The notes under the pieces were generated by a model. It saw only the letters and a list, made by a program, of their open reading frames with translations. It did not search any database and had not been told where the DNA came from. Positions 35,542 through 46,100 of a DNA stretch of 64,000 nucleotides are shown piece after piece. Source of the stretch: an uncultured Flavobacteriaceae bacterium (GTDB taxonomy: Bacteria; Bacteroidota; Bacteroidia; Flavobacteriales; Flavobacteriaceae); contig CANLWB010000003.1 of the NCBI GenBank assembly GCA_947494695.1, positions 62,001-126,000 on the forward strand. Direction: 5' to 3'. The first letter of the stretch is position 1; each line of letters begins with the position of its first letter. The translations under genes were made by a program, and so were the position numbers.

Positions 35542-36960
35542 CTACTTTTTAAATAAACCTCCTGCATTTGGATAATGCTCATTTGCTACACTTTCACTTG
35601 CCAATATCGTATTCATTTCTTCTACAATTTCAGGATGAACTGCTGCAACATTGTTTTTCTCAAACATATCAGTTTCCAGATTGTACAATTCTGTTTTATT
35701 AGTAGCTGCTATTCTAACGGCTTTCCATTTCCCTTTTCTTGCTGCTTGGGCCATACTTTTGTGATAACCTCCTTCATGAATTTCCCAATACAAGTAATCA
35801 TGCTTTTTTTGAGGTTTCCCTAATATTTCTGGTAAAATGGAAATCCCATCTGTTTGTTCTGGTATTTGCACTCCAGCTACATCAGCAAATGTTGGCATGA
35901 TATCATAAAATGCAGCCTGTAGATTAGTAGTTTCACCTTCCTTAACTTTGCCTTTCCAATACGCAATCATTGGTACTCTTATGCCTCCTTCGTATAGTGC
36001 TCTCTTATATCCTTTTAAACCTCCTGAACTATTAAAAAACTCGTTATCATGGTAGTTCTCTTTATGCGGACCATTATCACTAGAAAATATAATTAATGTG
36101 TTTTCTAACTCTCCGCTTTTTCCCAGAGTATCGTATAATCTTTTAATTTGGGTATCAAGCATGGTTATTCTAGCTGCATGACGTCTTTCTATCTCTAGCC
36201 ATTCTTCTGTTTTGTCTTTATACAAATCATTTTTGCTTAAAAAGAATTCATGCGCATGCGGTATTCTATAAGACATGTATAAAAAGAAAGGCTTGCTATT
36301 ATCTTTCTTTTCCAAATAATCTAATGCGAAATTTGTTCTGAATTCGTCTAAACATTTGTAATCATTATAATTGTAAAACACCGAATCCTGATCGTTGTTT
36401 ACCCAATGCTCACGTTCATCTAATACATTTCCTTTTTTACTTACTCCCCATTGCTCCTGTACCGCATAGTCAAAACCTCTACCCTTAGCCCATGTTGACA
36501 TATCTTCAGGCACTCCTAAATGCCATTTACCTATCATGGCTGTTTGGTATCCTGCATTTTGTAACATCTCTCCTATTGTTATTTCTGATTTTTTTAAGGG
36601 CACCCTCCCTCCTTTTCCGTTTATTAAACCGCCATTGGCACGTATTGTAGAATGCCCTGCATGTTTTCCTGTCATTAAAATTGCGCGAGATGGAGAACAT
36701 ACCGATGTTCCTGCATAAAAATCTGTAAAGCGAAGCCCTTTAGAAGATAATTCATCTAAAAAAGGCGTTTTTATATCTTTTTGTCCATAGCTACCTAGCT
36801 CACCATATCCCATATCATCTGCCAATAAAAAAATGATATTGGGTTGTTTTCCTGAGTACTTTTCTTTTTTATTTTGCGGAGTTTGATTGTCTTCAACTTT
36901 ATTACAGGCATTAAGCGTAAAAATGCAGGCAACTGCTAAAACGAGTTTGAACGATTTCAT
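35542..36960 (-). CDS. Formylglycine sulfatase, S1 family (lipoprotein), first gene of the operon
   Basis: 472 aa. Leader ending TLNAC, a lipoprotein. NIIFLLADDMGYGELGSYG gives the metal-binding Asp pair, CSPSRAILMTGKHAGHSTIR carries CxPxR with Cys88 as the formylglycine site, and GKWHLG and FSSDNGPH follow. It is most similar in motif context to 27699-29153 (both have the GHxxIR extension and the YEGGIRxPxI motif). It is the first gene of a sulfatase-sulfatase-GH2-GH2-sulfatase run with gaps of 3-18 bp. Its 158-bp upstream region carries a variant of the shared motif at 37046-37060. Confidence 0.9.
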   Translation of the reverse strand: MKSFKLVLAVACIFTLNACNKVEDNQTPQNKKEKYSGKQPNIIFLLADDMGYGELGSYGQKDIKTPFLDELSSKGLRFTDFYAGTSVCSPSRAILMTGKHAGHSTIRANGGLINGKGGRVPLKKSEITIGEMLQNAGYQTAMIGKWHLGVPEDMSTWAKGRGFDYAVQEQWGVSKKGNVLDEREHWVNNDQDSVFYNYNDYKCLDEFRTNFALDYLEKKDNSKPFFLYMSYRIPHAHEFFLSKNDLYKDKTEEWLEIERRHAARITMLDTQIKRLYDTLGKSGELENTLIIFSSDNGPHKENYHDNEFFNSSGGLKGYKRALYEGGIRVPMIAYWKGKVKEGETTNLQAAFYDIMPTFADVAGVQIPEQTDGISILPEILGKPQKKHDYLYWEIHEGGYHKSMAQAARKGKWKAVRIAATNKTELYNLETDMFEKNNVAAVHPEIVEEMNTILASESVANEHYPNAGGLFKK

Positions 36961-37045
36961 TTCTTAATTTAAATGGTTAAGGTTTATTTACTTTCCAACT
37001 GAACAATAAAAATAGTAGGAATCCCGCCGAGTAGCGTCCATTTGA

Positions 37046-37060
37046 GTTTATTCGATGTCT
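37046..37060. promoter_or_regulatory. Shared upstream motif, site D (weak match)
   Basis: GTTTATTCGATGTCT, about 90-100 bp upstream of the first sulfatase gene of the operon. It shares the GATGTCT end with sites A and C but not the first half, so it is the weakest member of the set. Confidence 0.25.
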
Positions 37061-37118
37061 CTATCTGTAATATTGAGTGATTTTAACTTATCACAAAACT
37101 ATTTTCAACTTAAAAAGC

Positions 37119-38723
37119 CTAATAGTTCTCAAGTATTCGTATTAAAATAACGCCATGAGGTTGCACTACTGCAGAAAAACTATCTTCGTAAAACCCAATG
37201 TCTTTTTGCCTCCATAAATCCCTTATTGTTTTTGCGCCTTCAATCTTCAGGTCATTCCAATTTAAAGTGATAGTTTGTTTCGTGTTTTTTAAATTAAATA
37301 GACCAACTGCTTTTGTTCCATCTACTAATTCTTTTACTATTATTTCAAAACCTTCATTATGGATAATGGATTTGCCAGCTACCCCCTTTTCATCTTGATT
37401 GACATCTAAAACTTCAGAGTTGGTTAAAAGCTTAACGGTGAATTCATCCATTCTTTCAATAGGGCAGCCTATAAGTAAAGGCGCAGCCCATAATGACCAT
37501 AATGATAAGTGAGAATACTGCTCATCTGCTGTTAAACGTGAGGGAATTGGATTTTTACTTTTTGTATTTACTTCTCCAACTACCAACATATCAGGGTCTG
37601 GAAAATGTCCGGGAGCTCCACTAAAACCATTCTCCATCCATGGTCTATGCGCTTTCCATACATCCATTATGCTTTTATGAATACCCTTACCATCCCATCG
37701 GTCTTTTAAATCACCATAGGTTCTAAAACAGTTTACATGCTTACCAAATAAACTGGCATGCTCTAAAGGTGCGGTATTAGAAATGGAATAAATAATATCT
37801 CTCCCACTATTTTCTAATGCTTTTGCCATTCTTAATGTACTAGCAGGCTCATTTGGGTTCCAATCGTATTTTAAATAATCTATTCCCCATTCTGCCCATT
37901 GAGCAGCATCATTCTTATCAAAAGTATACTGTCCTACTTTTGTATACATCCTATTAGATCTTAAATCTCTATCATCCATAGTTTTATCCCAAAAGCCATT
38001 TTCTAAATCGCTGGAACCTCCCGCTCTACCGGCATAGGTAGTAATCCAAGGTGAGGAATAAATACCTACTTTTAATCCCATATTGTGAATCTCATCACAC
38101 ATAGAAGCCATATTTGGAAATTTAATAGAATCGGCTAAAATAGCATTGTGTTTTCCTCCTCTATGAGATTGCCAACCATCATCCATATTGATATAAGACC
38201 AGCCATAGTTTTTAAGCCCTTTATCTACCATAGCTTTAGCCGATGCAATTACATTTTCCTGGGTAACATATTCTCCCCAACAATTCCAACTATTCCACCC
38301 CAAAGGCGGTGTTAAACAAATAGTTTCTCCTACCTTTATTTTAAAATTCTTCGTAGCTATTCCTAGGTTATTATTAGCAACTAATGTTACTTGATAATCT
38401 TTCAGATCTTCATTTTTAATAACACCACTAATCACTCCTGTCTTGCTATTTACAGCTAAACCTTCTGGTAAATTTTCAACCGAAAATTCTAAAATTGAGT
38501 TTCCTGTAGCTGGTATTGTATATAAAAAGGGGGAATTGGGACGAACACCAAAAACAGAAGGACCGTGAATTTTTGGTAAGCCTCCATCCTCTGGTGTTAA
38601 AATATATTTACCTTCTCCTGTTTCTGGATTATAAGTCTTGGTTTCTATATGTTCTCCACACGAAACAATAATTAAAAAAACCGTTAGTTGTAGCACCTGC
38701 TTTATGGCGTTTTTCATATTCAT
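37119..38723 (-). CDS. GH27-family alpha-galactosidase with N-terminal putative-Ig domain, lipoprotein
   Basis: 534 aa. The leader ends LIIVSC, a lipoprotein. Residues about 45-130 form a cadherin/He_PIG-type domain (SVENLPEGLAVNSKTGVISG). GH27 proper begins with LTPPLGWNSWNCWG and INMDDGWQ, with YLKYDWN carrying the nucleophile (Asp287) and FRTYGDLKDRW the acid/base (Asp338, in the place of the Asp of RNFADI in human alpha-galactosidase A). A C-terminal antiparallel sandwich ends the protein. It is predicted to release alpha-linked galactose with retention. It is transcribed towards the sulfatase operon, and its upstream region has an exact copy of the shared 13-mer. Confidence 0.9.
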   Translation of the reverse strand: MNMKNAIKQVLQLTVFLIIVSCGEHIETKTYNPETGEGKYILTPEDGGLPKIHGPSVFGVRPNSPFLYTIPATGNSILEFSVENLPEGLAVNSKTGVISGVIKNEDLKDYQVTLVANNNLGIATKNFKIKVGETICLTPPLGWNSWNCWGEYVTQENVIASAKAMVDKGLKNYGWSYINMDDGWQSHRGGKHNAILADSIKFPNMASMCDEIHNMGLKVGIYSSPWITTYAGRAGGSSDLENGFWDKTMDDRDLRSNRMYTKVGQYTFDKNDAAQWAEWGIDYLKYDWNPNEPASTLRMAKALENSGRDIIYSISNTAPLEHASLFGKHVNCFRTYGDLKDRWDGKGIHKSIMDVWKAHRPWMENGFSGAPGHFPDPDMLVVGEVNTKSKNPIPSRLTADEQYSHLSLWSLWAAPLLIGCPIERMDEFTVKLLTNSEVLDVNQDEKGVAGKSIIHNEGFEIIVKELVDGTKAVGLFNLKNTKQTITLNWNDLKIEGAKTIRDLWRQKDIGFYEDSFSAVVQPHGVILIRILENY

Positions 38724-38783
38724 TAATGATTAATATATGCCACAAATTAAACCATAACCCCATAAAAAAAGGTCCCTGTAAAT

Positions 38784-38796
38784 CCAATTGATGTCT
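38784..38796. promoter_or_regulatory. Shared upstream motif, site C (candidate PUL operator)
   Basis: CCAATTGATGTCT, identical to site A (3660-3672), about 60-70 bp upstream of the GH27 start. An exact 13-bp match at similar distances before two unrelated PUL genes is the best evidence that the motif is regulatory. Confidence 0.45.
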
Positions 38797-38965
38797 CTTA
38801 GCGTAACATTCAAGAGTTCTAACAAATTATCTATACAAATTACATTAAGAAGTCTAATCTAATACGACACAAAGATTATACACTTTACTTAATACGTGGA
38901 AAAAACAACTTCTTAAAAGTTAGACTACTCATATATATTTTTTTTGAAAAGAAATTATTGGTTAA

Positions 38966-39000
38966 AAAAATGGCCAAACAATTTTTGTTTGGCCATTTTT
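38966..39000 (-). terminator. Strong intrinsic terminator after the 240-aa secreted protein
   Basis: A perfect 15-bp stem, AAAAATGGCCAAACA (38966-38980) with TGTTTGGCCATTTTT (38986-39000), around a 5-nt loop, 22 bp after the stop of the minus-strand gene. A tails on one side and T tails on the other make it work in either direction. Confidence 0.9.
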
Positions 39001-39021
39001 AAATTAAAACCTGATTAAATT

Positions 39022-39744
39022 TTAATTTGATAAAGCAACTTTTAAAGTTGCCGTTTTATCTACCTTAGAAATCTTGACTATATATATACCACTTGAAAGG
39101 TTAGTAGCTTTAACCTCCTGCCCCGTTAAAGCATAAACAGCTTCTAAATCTGCTCCTTTTACAGTAATAGTCCCTTCTTTTGCAGAGACAAACACTCCTT
39201 CAATAACATTAGATTTAGCAGATAGTGTTGGATCTGGACCTATTGAAAACTCACTAGCTCTAAAAACATCAAAAGCAGGAGAAACTCCATCGCCTTGTGC
39301 CAAACTAAATGACAGTTCCGAAAGTGTAGCCCCATCGGTAAAACCTGGTGTTACCTTAACTTCTTCAACACCTGCGATTAAAGGCAATTTTAATGTAACT
39401 GTTTCTGTAGCTCCTCCATTTTGTTTATATGACACAATAAAATCCTCAATCTGCGTTGGTTCTACAGAAATACGTCTAATTTTAAGGTATATAACATCTG
39501 TAGAAGAAACCGTTCCCGAATATGTTCCTGTGTAAGTACAATTTGCTAAGACACAACACCTTGTTTGAAGCTTTCCATTATCAGGTTGCTCTACAGGTGC
39601 AAATACACTAAATGTAGCTCCTGGATCACTCCATTGTGTATCAGCTCCATTGCCAGCACTTCCAAAAATTGTATGTACAACTTGTGCTTCTAATTTCAAT
39701 GCTACCAAAAAACACAGTGCAATTAATAATGTAATTTTTTTCAT
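39022..39744 (-). CDS. Secreted protein of unknown function with T9SS-like tail
   Basis: 240 aa. Signal peptide ending KLEAQ. The body (25-165) is beta-rich and has a Cys cluster RCCVLANC early on that could form disulfides. The C-terminus (VYALTGQEVKATNLSSGIYIVKI) looks like a T9SS sorting domain, but without the YPNP opening. I do not recognise a family, and no catalytic pattern is visible. It is a monocistronic gene between the 772-aa GH42/167-like enzyme and the GH27 gene, ended by a strong terminator, so it may be highly expressed. A surface-exposed binding protein is possible; this is only inference from location. Confidence 0.7.
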   Translation of the reverse strand: MKKITLLIALCFLVALKLEAQVVHTIFGSAGNGADTQWSDPGATFSVFAPVEQPDNGKLQTRCCVLANCTYTGTYSGTVSSTDVIYLKIRRISVEPTQIEDFIVSYKQNGGATETVTLKLPLIAGVEEVKVTPGFTDGATLSELSFSLAQGDGVSPAFDVFRASEFSIGPDPTLSAKSNVIEGVFVSAKEGTITVKGADLEAVYALTGQEVKATNLSSGIYIVKISKVDKTATLKVALSN

Positions 39745-39891
39745 AATTTTTGAATTTTAGTTAATTTATATTTCACAAAACTATGATACTAAACCACTTA
39801 CAATGTTTCAATTTGTAAACTATATGTCGTTAATCATAAAATAAAACCTAAAAATTTTCTATGAGCTCGGTAGATCGACTTGAATACGTAT

Positions 39892-42171
39892 TTACTTACC
39901 TATAATCTCAACAAAATATACTTCATGAGGCTTTATTTTTGGTGTAGAACTCACTTCTACTCCATCAATAATATCTACACACGCAAACTTGTCTTTATTT
40001 TTTGACCATATAGATACTTCAGCATCAGTCTTACCAATATTTACAATTGACAAAACCTCTCTTCCTTTTTTATTCTTCACAACGCGCCATACACACCCCT
40101 TCTTTTCTGCTTGATTATTTTCTTCTACTATGATATTAGAGGTTAAACCTTTATCTTCAATAATACTTAGTGCTTTTTCCTTTATGTCTTCAACAGTATC
40201 TAATATTATTACATTTCCCGAACTTGATTTTAAAGTTTTAGTAAACGGAATACCATATTCATCATGCTTCAGGCTATTAGAATCCGTAATAACAATTCCT
40301 CCTTCATTAACATAATTTTGAATTTCATCAAACTCATTTTGAGTAACATATGGTGTTTTATATATTAGCATTGCATCCCAGTTGTCATGATTCTGCTTTT
40401 GCAAAATGTTTTTGGTAGCAAATCCTAGTGGGATACCTTCAAAATGCATAGATTCGTATAAATGAAAGAGGTCATCCATATGCTCTTTTTTATTTATTGC
40501 TGATGCTTTTGAATAATAAATACGAAGTGGTTTTCTTTGGCGTTGTATTGCCATAATTACCTCTGCATTGGCATTTAAATCAATTAAAGTGGTTGCAACT
40601 TCATTAGTTACTCTAGGTTGTTGACTATTTGAACCTGCATAACCTTTGCCTGTATAGCTTATTTCGCCATCTTCTAGTCGTGGCCAAAACCATATTTGAC
40701 TCGCCGTCATACCATACATATGTGCTAGCCAAAACGTTGCTCTGGCATATTGAGGGTCTAAATACAAATTCCTCGAGCTTCCAGTTGACAAATAATGTAA
40801 TTCCGAATTAAAATTGATTTTTTTTGGGCTTACCGATTTCATAAAATCAAATCCCATGCATAATTCTCGCCATTCAAATGCATAATTCTGTTCCCATTCC
40901 TTAGGTGCGCCCCACATTCTGGAATGGGCTGCTCCTGAATCATTTCCAACTACCCCACTTATTTCGGTAAGTTTTTCTAAATCAATTCCATGTACTCTTT
41001 GATTCTCAGTCCAAAGATTAGGCATTATTTTAAGATGTACTTTTGCATCTTCATCATATTTTAAAATTTCCGATTTTAAAAATTGATACCATTCTGTCAC
41101 ACGATGCATGTTAAAAAGCGACCAATCGTACCACATTGGGGTTCCTTTGTGCTTAGTATCTATTGGAATTTCTATTTTTATTGTTTTAAAATCGGAAAAA
41201 TTAGTACTCCACAAAGTATTAAGTTTGTTAATGTTTTCGTGTTTTTCTTTCAACCAATTCCTAAACTTATCCTTTGTATATTCTGTAACGGGTCCTGATG
41301 CCCAACCTAACTTATCTCCAGTTTTTTGTGTATAAAAGTGTGGTTCGTTGCACAACATATAACCTAATTCAGAAAATTTTCTATTTGCAGTATGTGGCAC
41401 TACAGTTTTAATTAGTTTTCTTTGAAAATCTCTTGCTCCTGGACTATCAATATCGTAAACCGTATATCTATCTGTTGGCAGAACTAGTGAATCTCCATAC
41501 TTACTAAGTGCCCAATTTGGTGCGGTTTTATGATTCATAAAGATAAACCCCAGTGATCCGTCAAACTTATTGACGAGTTTGTCATGAATTTTAGGTATCA
41601 AGCTTCCATCCTTTTTAATATATGCTGGTGTCATGAAAAACCCATCTAGATGACCATGATATTCAGTCAGCTTTTTTGTGTTTCGCTTCCAAACGTAATC
41701 CGTTACAAATACAGGTCTATTTTCAAAAATTAGTTGATCTCCTTCTACTGATATCTTTTTCCAATCGATCATTGGAGAAGGTTGTCTAAAGACCTTTCCC
41801 TCTATTAATAATTGCAGATGCGCTATAGCTTCTTCCAGCATCAACAAAATGTCTTTACGCTCAAAATCAGGAAGTTCTTTTGCCATTTTCAAAGCTTCCT
41901 CTTTATATATAGGGGCTTTTTTAAAGAAACTCACATTTTCATCAATATGCTTTGCATCCCAATCGGCATAGGTTAAAAATATTTCTGCTGTTCTTACTGT
42001 CGTTTTTTCTTTTAAAACATCAATATCATTTTTTTCTGCTATTTTAATGAGTTTCTCTAGTGTTTCTATTTTTTCTTCTGCCAGCTTCTCTAGTGATTGA
42101 GCACCAATAAACGTTGTTGATATTAAAAAAATGTATAATAACTTTTTCTTAAATGTTTTTGCGAGTATCAT
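39892..42171 (-). CDS. Secreted clan GH-A glycosidase, GH42/GH167-like, short form (copy C)
   Basis: I prefer the Met that begins MILAKTFKKKLLYIFLIS, giving a standard signal peptide ending FIGAQ; in-frame Met codons 18 and 39 bp upstream (42189, 42210) would place a polar tail before it. The helical N-terminal domain, TIM barrel with MLCNEPHFYT (acid/base Glu) and NFNSELHYLS (nucleophile Glu), and Rossmann-like segment with NEGGIVITDSNS align with the ~1000-aa copies. It stops at the first sandwich, so it lacks the extra Ig-like domains and the T9SS tag. It should therefore be periplasmic rather than surface-exported. A planned division of labour with the long copies, outside then inside, is inferred. 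It has its own upstream region of about 200 bp. Confidence 0.78.
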   Translation of the reverse strand: MILAKTFKKKLLYIFLISTTFIGAQSLEKLAEEKIETLEKLIKIAEKNDIDVLKEKTTVRTAEIFLTYADWDAKHIDENVSFFKKAPIYKEEALKMAKELPDFERKDILLMLEEAIAHLQLLIEGKVFRQPSPMIDWKKISVEGDQLIFENRPVFVTDYVWKRNTKKLTEYHGHLDGFFMTPAYIKKDGSLIPKIHDKLVNKFDGSLGFIFMNHKTAPNWALSKYGDSLVLPTDRYTVYDIDSPGARDFQRKLIKTVVPHTANRKFSELGYMLCNEPHFYTQKTGDKLGWASGPVTEYTKDKFRNWLKEKHENINKLNTLWSTNFSDFKTIKIEIPIDTKHKGTPMWYDWSLFNMHRVTEWYQFLKSEILKYDEDAKVHLKIMPNLWTENQRVHGIDLEKLTEISGVVGNDSGAAHSRMWGAPKEWEQNYAFEWRELCMGFDFMKSVSPKKINFNSELHYLSTGSSRNLYLDPQYARATFWLAHMYGMTASQIWFWPRLEDGEISYTGKGYAGSNSQQPRVTNEVATTLIDLNANAEVIMAIQRQRKPLRIYYSKASAINKKEHMDDLFHLYESMHFEGIPLGFATKNILQKQNHDNWDAMLIYKTPYVTQNEFDEIQNYVNEGGIVITDSNSLKHDEYGIPFTKTLKSSSGNVIILDTVEDIKEKALSIIEDKGLTSNIIVEENNQAEKKGCVWRVVKNKKGREVLSIVNIGKTDAEVSIWSKNKDKFACVDIIDGVEVSSTPKIKPHEVYFVEIIGK

Positions 42172-42341
42172 CTTGTTGTTAAAATTCATATTTGGAATGT
42201 ATACCCCCAAAAGAACTACTTATTTAGTGCTTAAATGTATCCAGTAGTTAATTATATGTTACTTTCAGTTTATTATATTAATTAAGGGTGTATTGGGTCT
42301 GTATGAAGTCAACTTTTCAACCAATATTAGATATAAAAGAG

Positions 42342-42368
42342 ATGGGTGCTTTATTGAAAAGCACCCAT
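42342..42368 (-). terminator. Intrinsic terminator after the second FN3 lipoprotein
   Basis: An 11-bp perfect stem, ATGGGTGCTTT (42342-42352) with AAAGCACCCAT (42358-42368), and a 5-nt loop, 40 bp past the stop at 42408, followed on the minus strand by CTCTTTTATAT. Confidence 0.85.
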
Positions 42369-42407
42369 ATAAAAACTGTTAACTAAATAACAAACACTAA
42401 CTATTAA

Positions 42408-43118
42408 TCAATTAGTTTCGAAGCTCCATATTTGTCCTATAGATTCACCTCCTTTTCCGTCCTTAACTACAACTTTCCAATAGTAAGTTGTTGCTGCGCT
42501 TACGGATACATTCTTTTTATTATCAGATTGGTTATCTCCTACTTTGGCAACTGGAGGATTAGCTGTATCAAAATAAACATCATAAGTTAAAGGGTCATCA
42601 TCAACATCAGTTGCGTTCCAAATTAAATCAACCGAGCCACTTGAAACATCCGTCCCATTTGTAGGCGATACTAATACAGGTGAAAAAGGTAAATGATTCT
42701 CTTCGGCTTCTCCTTCTGTATAAAATTGATATACTTCTGAATATTCACTTTTATTATTCTTACTATCTCTTGCTAATACTCGCCAGAAATAGGCACTACC
42801 TATATCAAGAGTAACAGATTTTAAGGTTTCTTCTCTTAAAGTAAATGTCTCGGCATCTGAGAAATCATTCTTTGTGGCTATTTCCAACACATAAAATACG
42901 ACATCTCCATTGGGATCGGTACTCTCTCCCCATTCAAACTCTATTGTATTATCTATACACAATAAATTATTTGTTGGATATGTCAATATCGTAACTTTAT
43001 CTGGAGCTTGTTCTGCTTCTGTTGCATTATCCCCTCCGCCTCCACATGAAAATATTACGGTAGCGGCAAAAACTAATACTGTTGTTCTAAAAACGTCTAA
43101 CTCTTTCATCGTTATCAA
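42408..43118 (-). CDS. Surface lipoprotein with two FN3-like domains (paralog of 3873-4571)
   Basis: 236 aa. The leader ends TVIFSC followed by GGGGDN; Met4 (MKELDVF) is a likely start. Two FN3-like domains have the same conserved pieces as the paralog: TYPTNNLLCIDNT, DPNGDVV, AYFWRVLARDSKN, then NATDVDDDPLTYDVYFD and TYYWKVVVKDGKGG. It starts only 5 bp after the stop of the 1003-aa enzyme at 43124, so the two are certainly co-transcribed. This is the tightest example of the enzyme/lipoprotein pair. The N-terminal Cys and acidic tail suggest surface display. The function is unknown, probably glycan or enzyme binding. Confidence 0.75.
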   Translation of the reverse strand: MITMKELDVFRTTVLVFAATVIFSCGGGGDNATEAEQAPDKVTILTYPTNNLLCIDNTIEFEWGESTDPNGDVVFYVLEIATKNDFSDAETFTLREETLKSVTLDIGSAYFWRVLARDSKNNKSEYSEVYQFYTEGEAEENHLPFSPVLVSPTNGTDVSSGSVDLIWNATDVDDDPLTYDVYFDTANPPVAKVGDNQSDNKKNVSVSAATTYYWKVVVKDGKGGESIGQIWSFETN

Positions 43119-43123
43119 TTTAT

Positions 43124-46100
43124 TTATTGCTTTACAATTTTTATATTAACTGGTCTTTCCAATAATAACTCTATAAAATAAATACCATCTGGTTTTCCTT
43201 CTAAATTTAAGTTTACCTTTCCTGAATCTACTGGATATACTTCTGAAGAAATAATTTGCGATTGTAGACCATAAATATTTATTGGAACATCCGTTACTGA
43301 TATTGGTATGTTTAGTTCTATAACTCCTGATGTTGGATTAGGGTATGCCTTTATGCTATCCAAAAAATCAATATGCTTCGTCATTAGCCCTTCACAATCT
43401 ACATCGGTCTTTATCTGTACTTCATCTCCTTGATTCACCTCTATATCAAAAGATGTTGCACTGGTTTGATAAGTAACAGTATTATTAATTAGAACCGTGT
43501 ATGGGGCTGTTCCTTTTTCAACTTCAACTGTCATGGTTTTAGACTTACCATTTACTTGTGATTTGCCAGAAACAGAAGGAGCTTCTTTTATTTCTAAATT
43601 ATAACACTTATTGATCGAAGACCCTACTACAGCTATACATAATTCGTATGTTCCTGGTTGTATATCCTCTAGTGTAATTTCTTTTGTAAAACTTGTATTA
43701 GTCCCGTTAAAGGTTACTACATAATCTTGCTCTATATCTGCAACAATGTTTATCGTCCCATTATTTTGATCTGGACAAGTTTCACCAGTAGTAGTAATAG
43801 AGAATCTATTATCTTCAACCGTACGCTCTCTTACCGAAAACAAATAAACTGTTTCTGGTTGTATCGTAAAATTGCTATCTAATTTCTCTCCATTCAACAA
43901 ATTGGTACAAACTAAGGTACTACTGTTTCCTTTTAGTTTAAGGTCTAATGTAGCCTCCGTTTTTCCAATGTTGATGATATTAATTATGTTTTCATCATCA
44001 TCGCTAACATAACTTCTCCATACGCAACCTTTTTCACCTATGCCATTCGTTTCTGCTAATGTAAAAGTAGGTGAATGCCCCTTGTCATTTATTAAGTTAA
44101 GTGTTTTTGTAGTAAAATCTTCTACTGATGATGCGGACAACAATACACCTCCATTATTAGTATTTAAGCTTTTATTTAAACTTCTTCCGTATTCATCCTT
44201 TTTCAAACTAACAGCATCTATAATAACTGTTCCGCCATTATCCAAATACAATTGTAATGCATCGAATTCTGCTTCGGTAACATATTCTGTTTTGAAAACT
44301 GCAATAACGTCCCAATTTGAGTTTGGATGGTTTTTAATAATTTTCTCTGTTGCAAATCCTATAGATTGTCCTTCGAAATATAATGACTCATAAAGATCGA
44401 ATAGGCCACTCATATGATTGGGCTTATTTATTGCTGAAGTTTCCGAATAGAACAAGCGTATGTGTTGCTTAATATGCTGTAAAGCCGCTATGTGCTCAGA
44501 ATTTGCATTCAAATCCATGAAGGTTTCATGTAATTCGAACACTGCTTTTGGTTGTTGAGCAAAAGAACCTGAAACTTCAAATTCATTACTACTATAAGCT
44601 CCATCAGTAGTTCTTGGCCAATACCATGATCTAACAGAATTCATTCCCTGAAGTACAGCGTGCCAATACACCGATCTTACGTATGAAGGATCTAAGAACA
44701 AATCGGTAAATCCTCCTGACTGTATAAAATGTCCCTCAGAATTATAATTAACTTTATTAGGAGATATAGACCTAAAAAAATCGTAAGGCATCGCAAAATC
44801 AGCCCAAAAATAATGATAACGATCTTGCCAAGGTTTTGGAGCTCCCCATCTCAATGAATTTTTAGCCCCTCCATCATTACCTATATTTGTAGTCATTTCT
44901 GTAAGTGCTTCAAAATCCAAACCATGGTGTCTACCATTCTCAGACCACATTCCCGGAATTACTTTAATGTGCGTCTTGGCATCTGGATCATGCTTTAATA
45001 CTTCGTTATTAAAAAACTTGAACCAATTTGTAATTCGGTACTGATTGAACTTCATAAGATCATACCATATGGGCTTTCCTCGTTCGGTTGCCGCAATTGG
45101 GAAATTTTCTATTTCTACATCATCAAAACTGGCAAAATTCTTGCCCCACAATGTATTAAGATTACTTACATCTAAATGCTTGTTTTTTAACCAATCTCTT
45201 AAACTGTCCTTAGCATGCTCTGAAAATTGAACCACTTCCCATGTACCCGATAAATTCCAATGTGGTTCGTTTGTAAGCATATATCCTTGTTTAGTATAAT
45301 TTTTCCCTTTTACCAAAGGAACAATACCAGCACAAAGCTTTTCTATTACCTCTCTAGACCCAGGGCTACTTATATCATAAGCAGTATAATATGCCCGTCC
45401 CGTCTCAATATCTGGGTATTTTTGAAGCAACCAATCTGGGGTCCTTCTATGTCCGAAAAAGAATGTTCCAAAATTACCACTAGACTTTGTAGTGAGTTCA
45501 TTTCTTAGCCATGGTACTATATCTCCATTTTCGTTTGAGACATGTTTGGGATCCACAAATCCTCCCCCATAGTCCCCAAAATAATCTCCAAGTCTATATG
45601 GTCCAGCAGTGGCTTGTTGTGAATTATAATCTGCTAAGAAAACAGGCTTTCCATCAAACATCATTTGATTCCCATCATAAGATATTTGGGACCAATCAAC
45701 CTCAGGTATTGGGTTTCTAACAATATCCCCATTAATAACTCCTTCTAGTGTGGCTATAGATTCTTCTAAAACCGTTATTACAGCACTTCGCTCATAAGTA
45801 GCCAGGTGTTCTGCCAATTTTTCTGGAGTGGTCTCATGAAAATTATGTAAACCATCAAACATTGGCACTAGGGTAGATTTATTATCTTCATCCCACTTAG
45901 CGTAAAACAGAAATACCTCGGCTAATCTTATGGCCATTTTTTCTTTGAGCGCATTAAAGCCTTCATTTTCGGCTTCTGTTATCAACGCCTGCAATGTGCT
46001 CATCTTTTCCAGAGCCTGTTCTTCAGTACCCGTAAAATCTTCAATATTAATTTTTGGCACTCTTACTTGAGCAATACTGAATTGACTTAGCGATAAAAGC

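Noticed and set aside
44040-44393. 117-codon plus-strand open frame
   Set aside because: It lies fully inside the well-supported GH42/167-like gene on the other strand, with no motif, and the same kind of antisense frame appears in the paralogs. A shadow.
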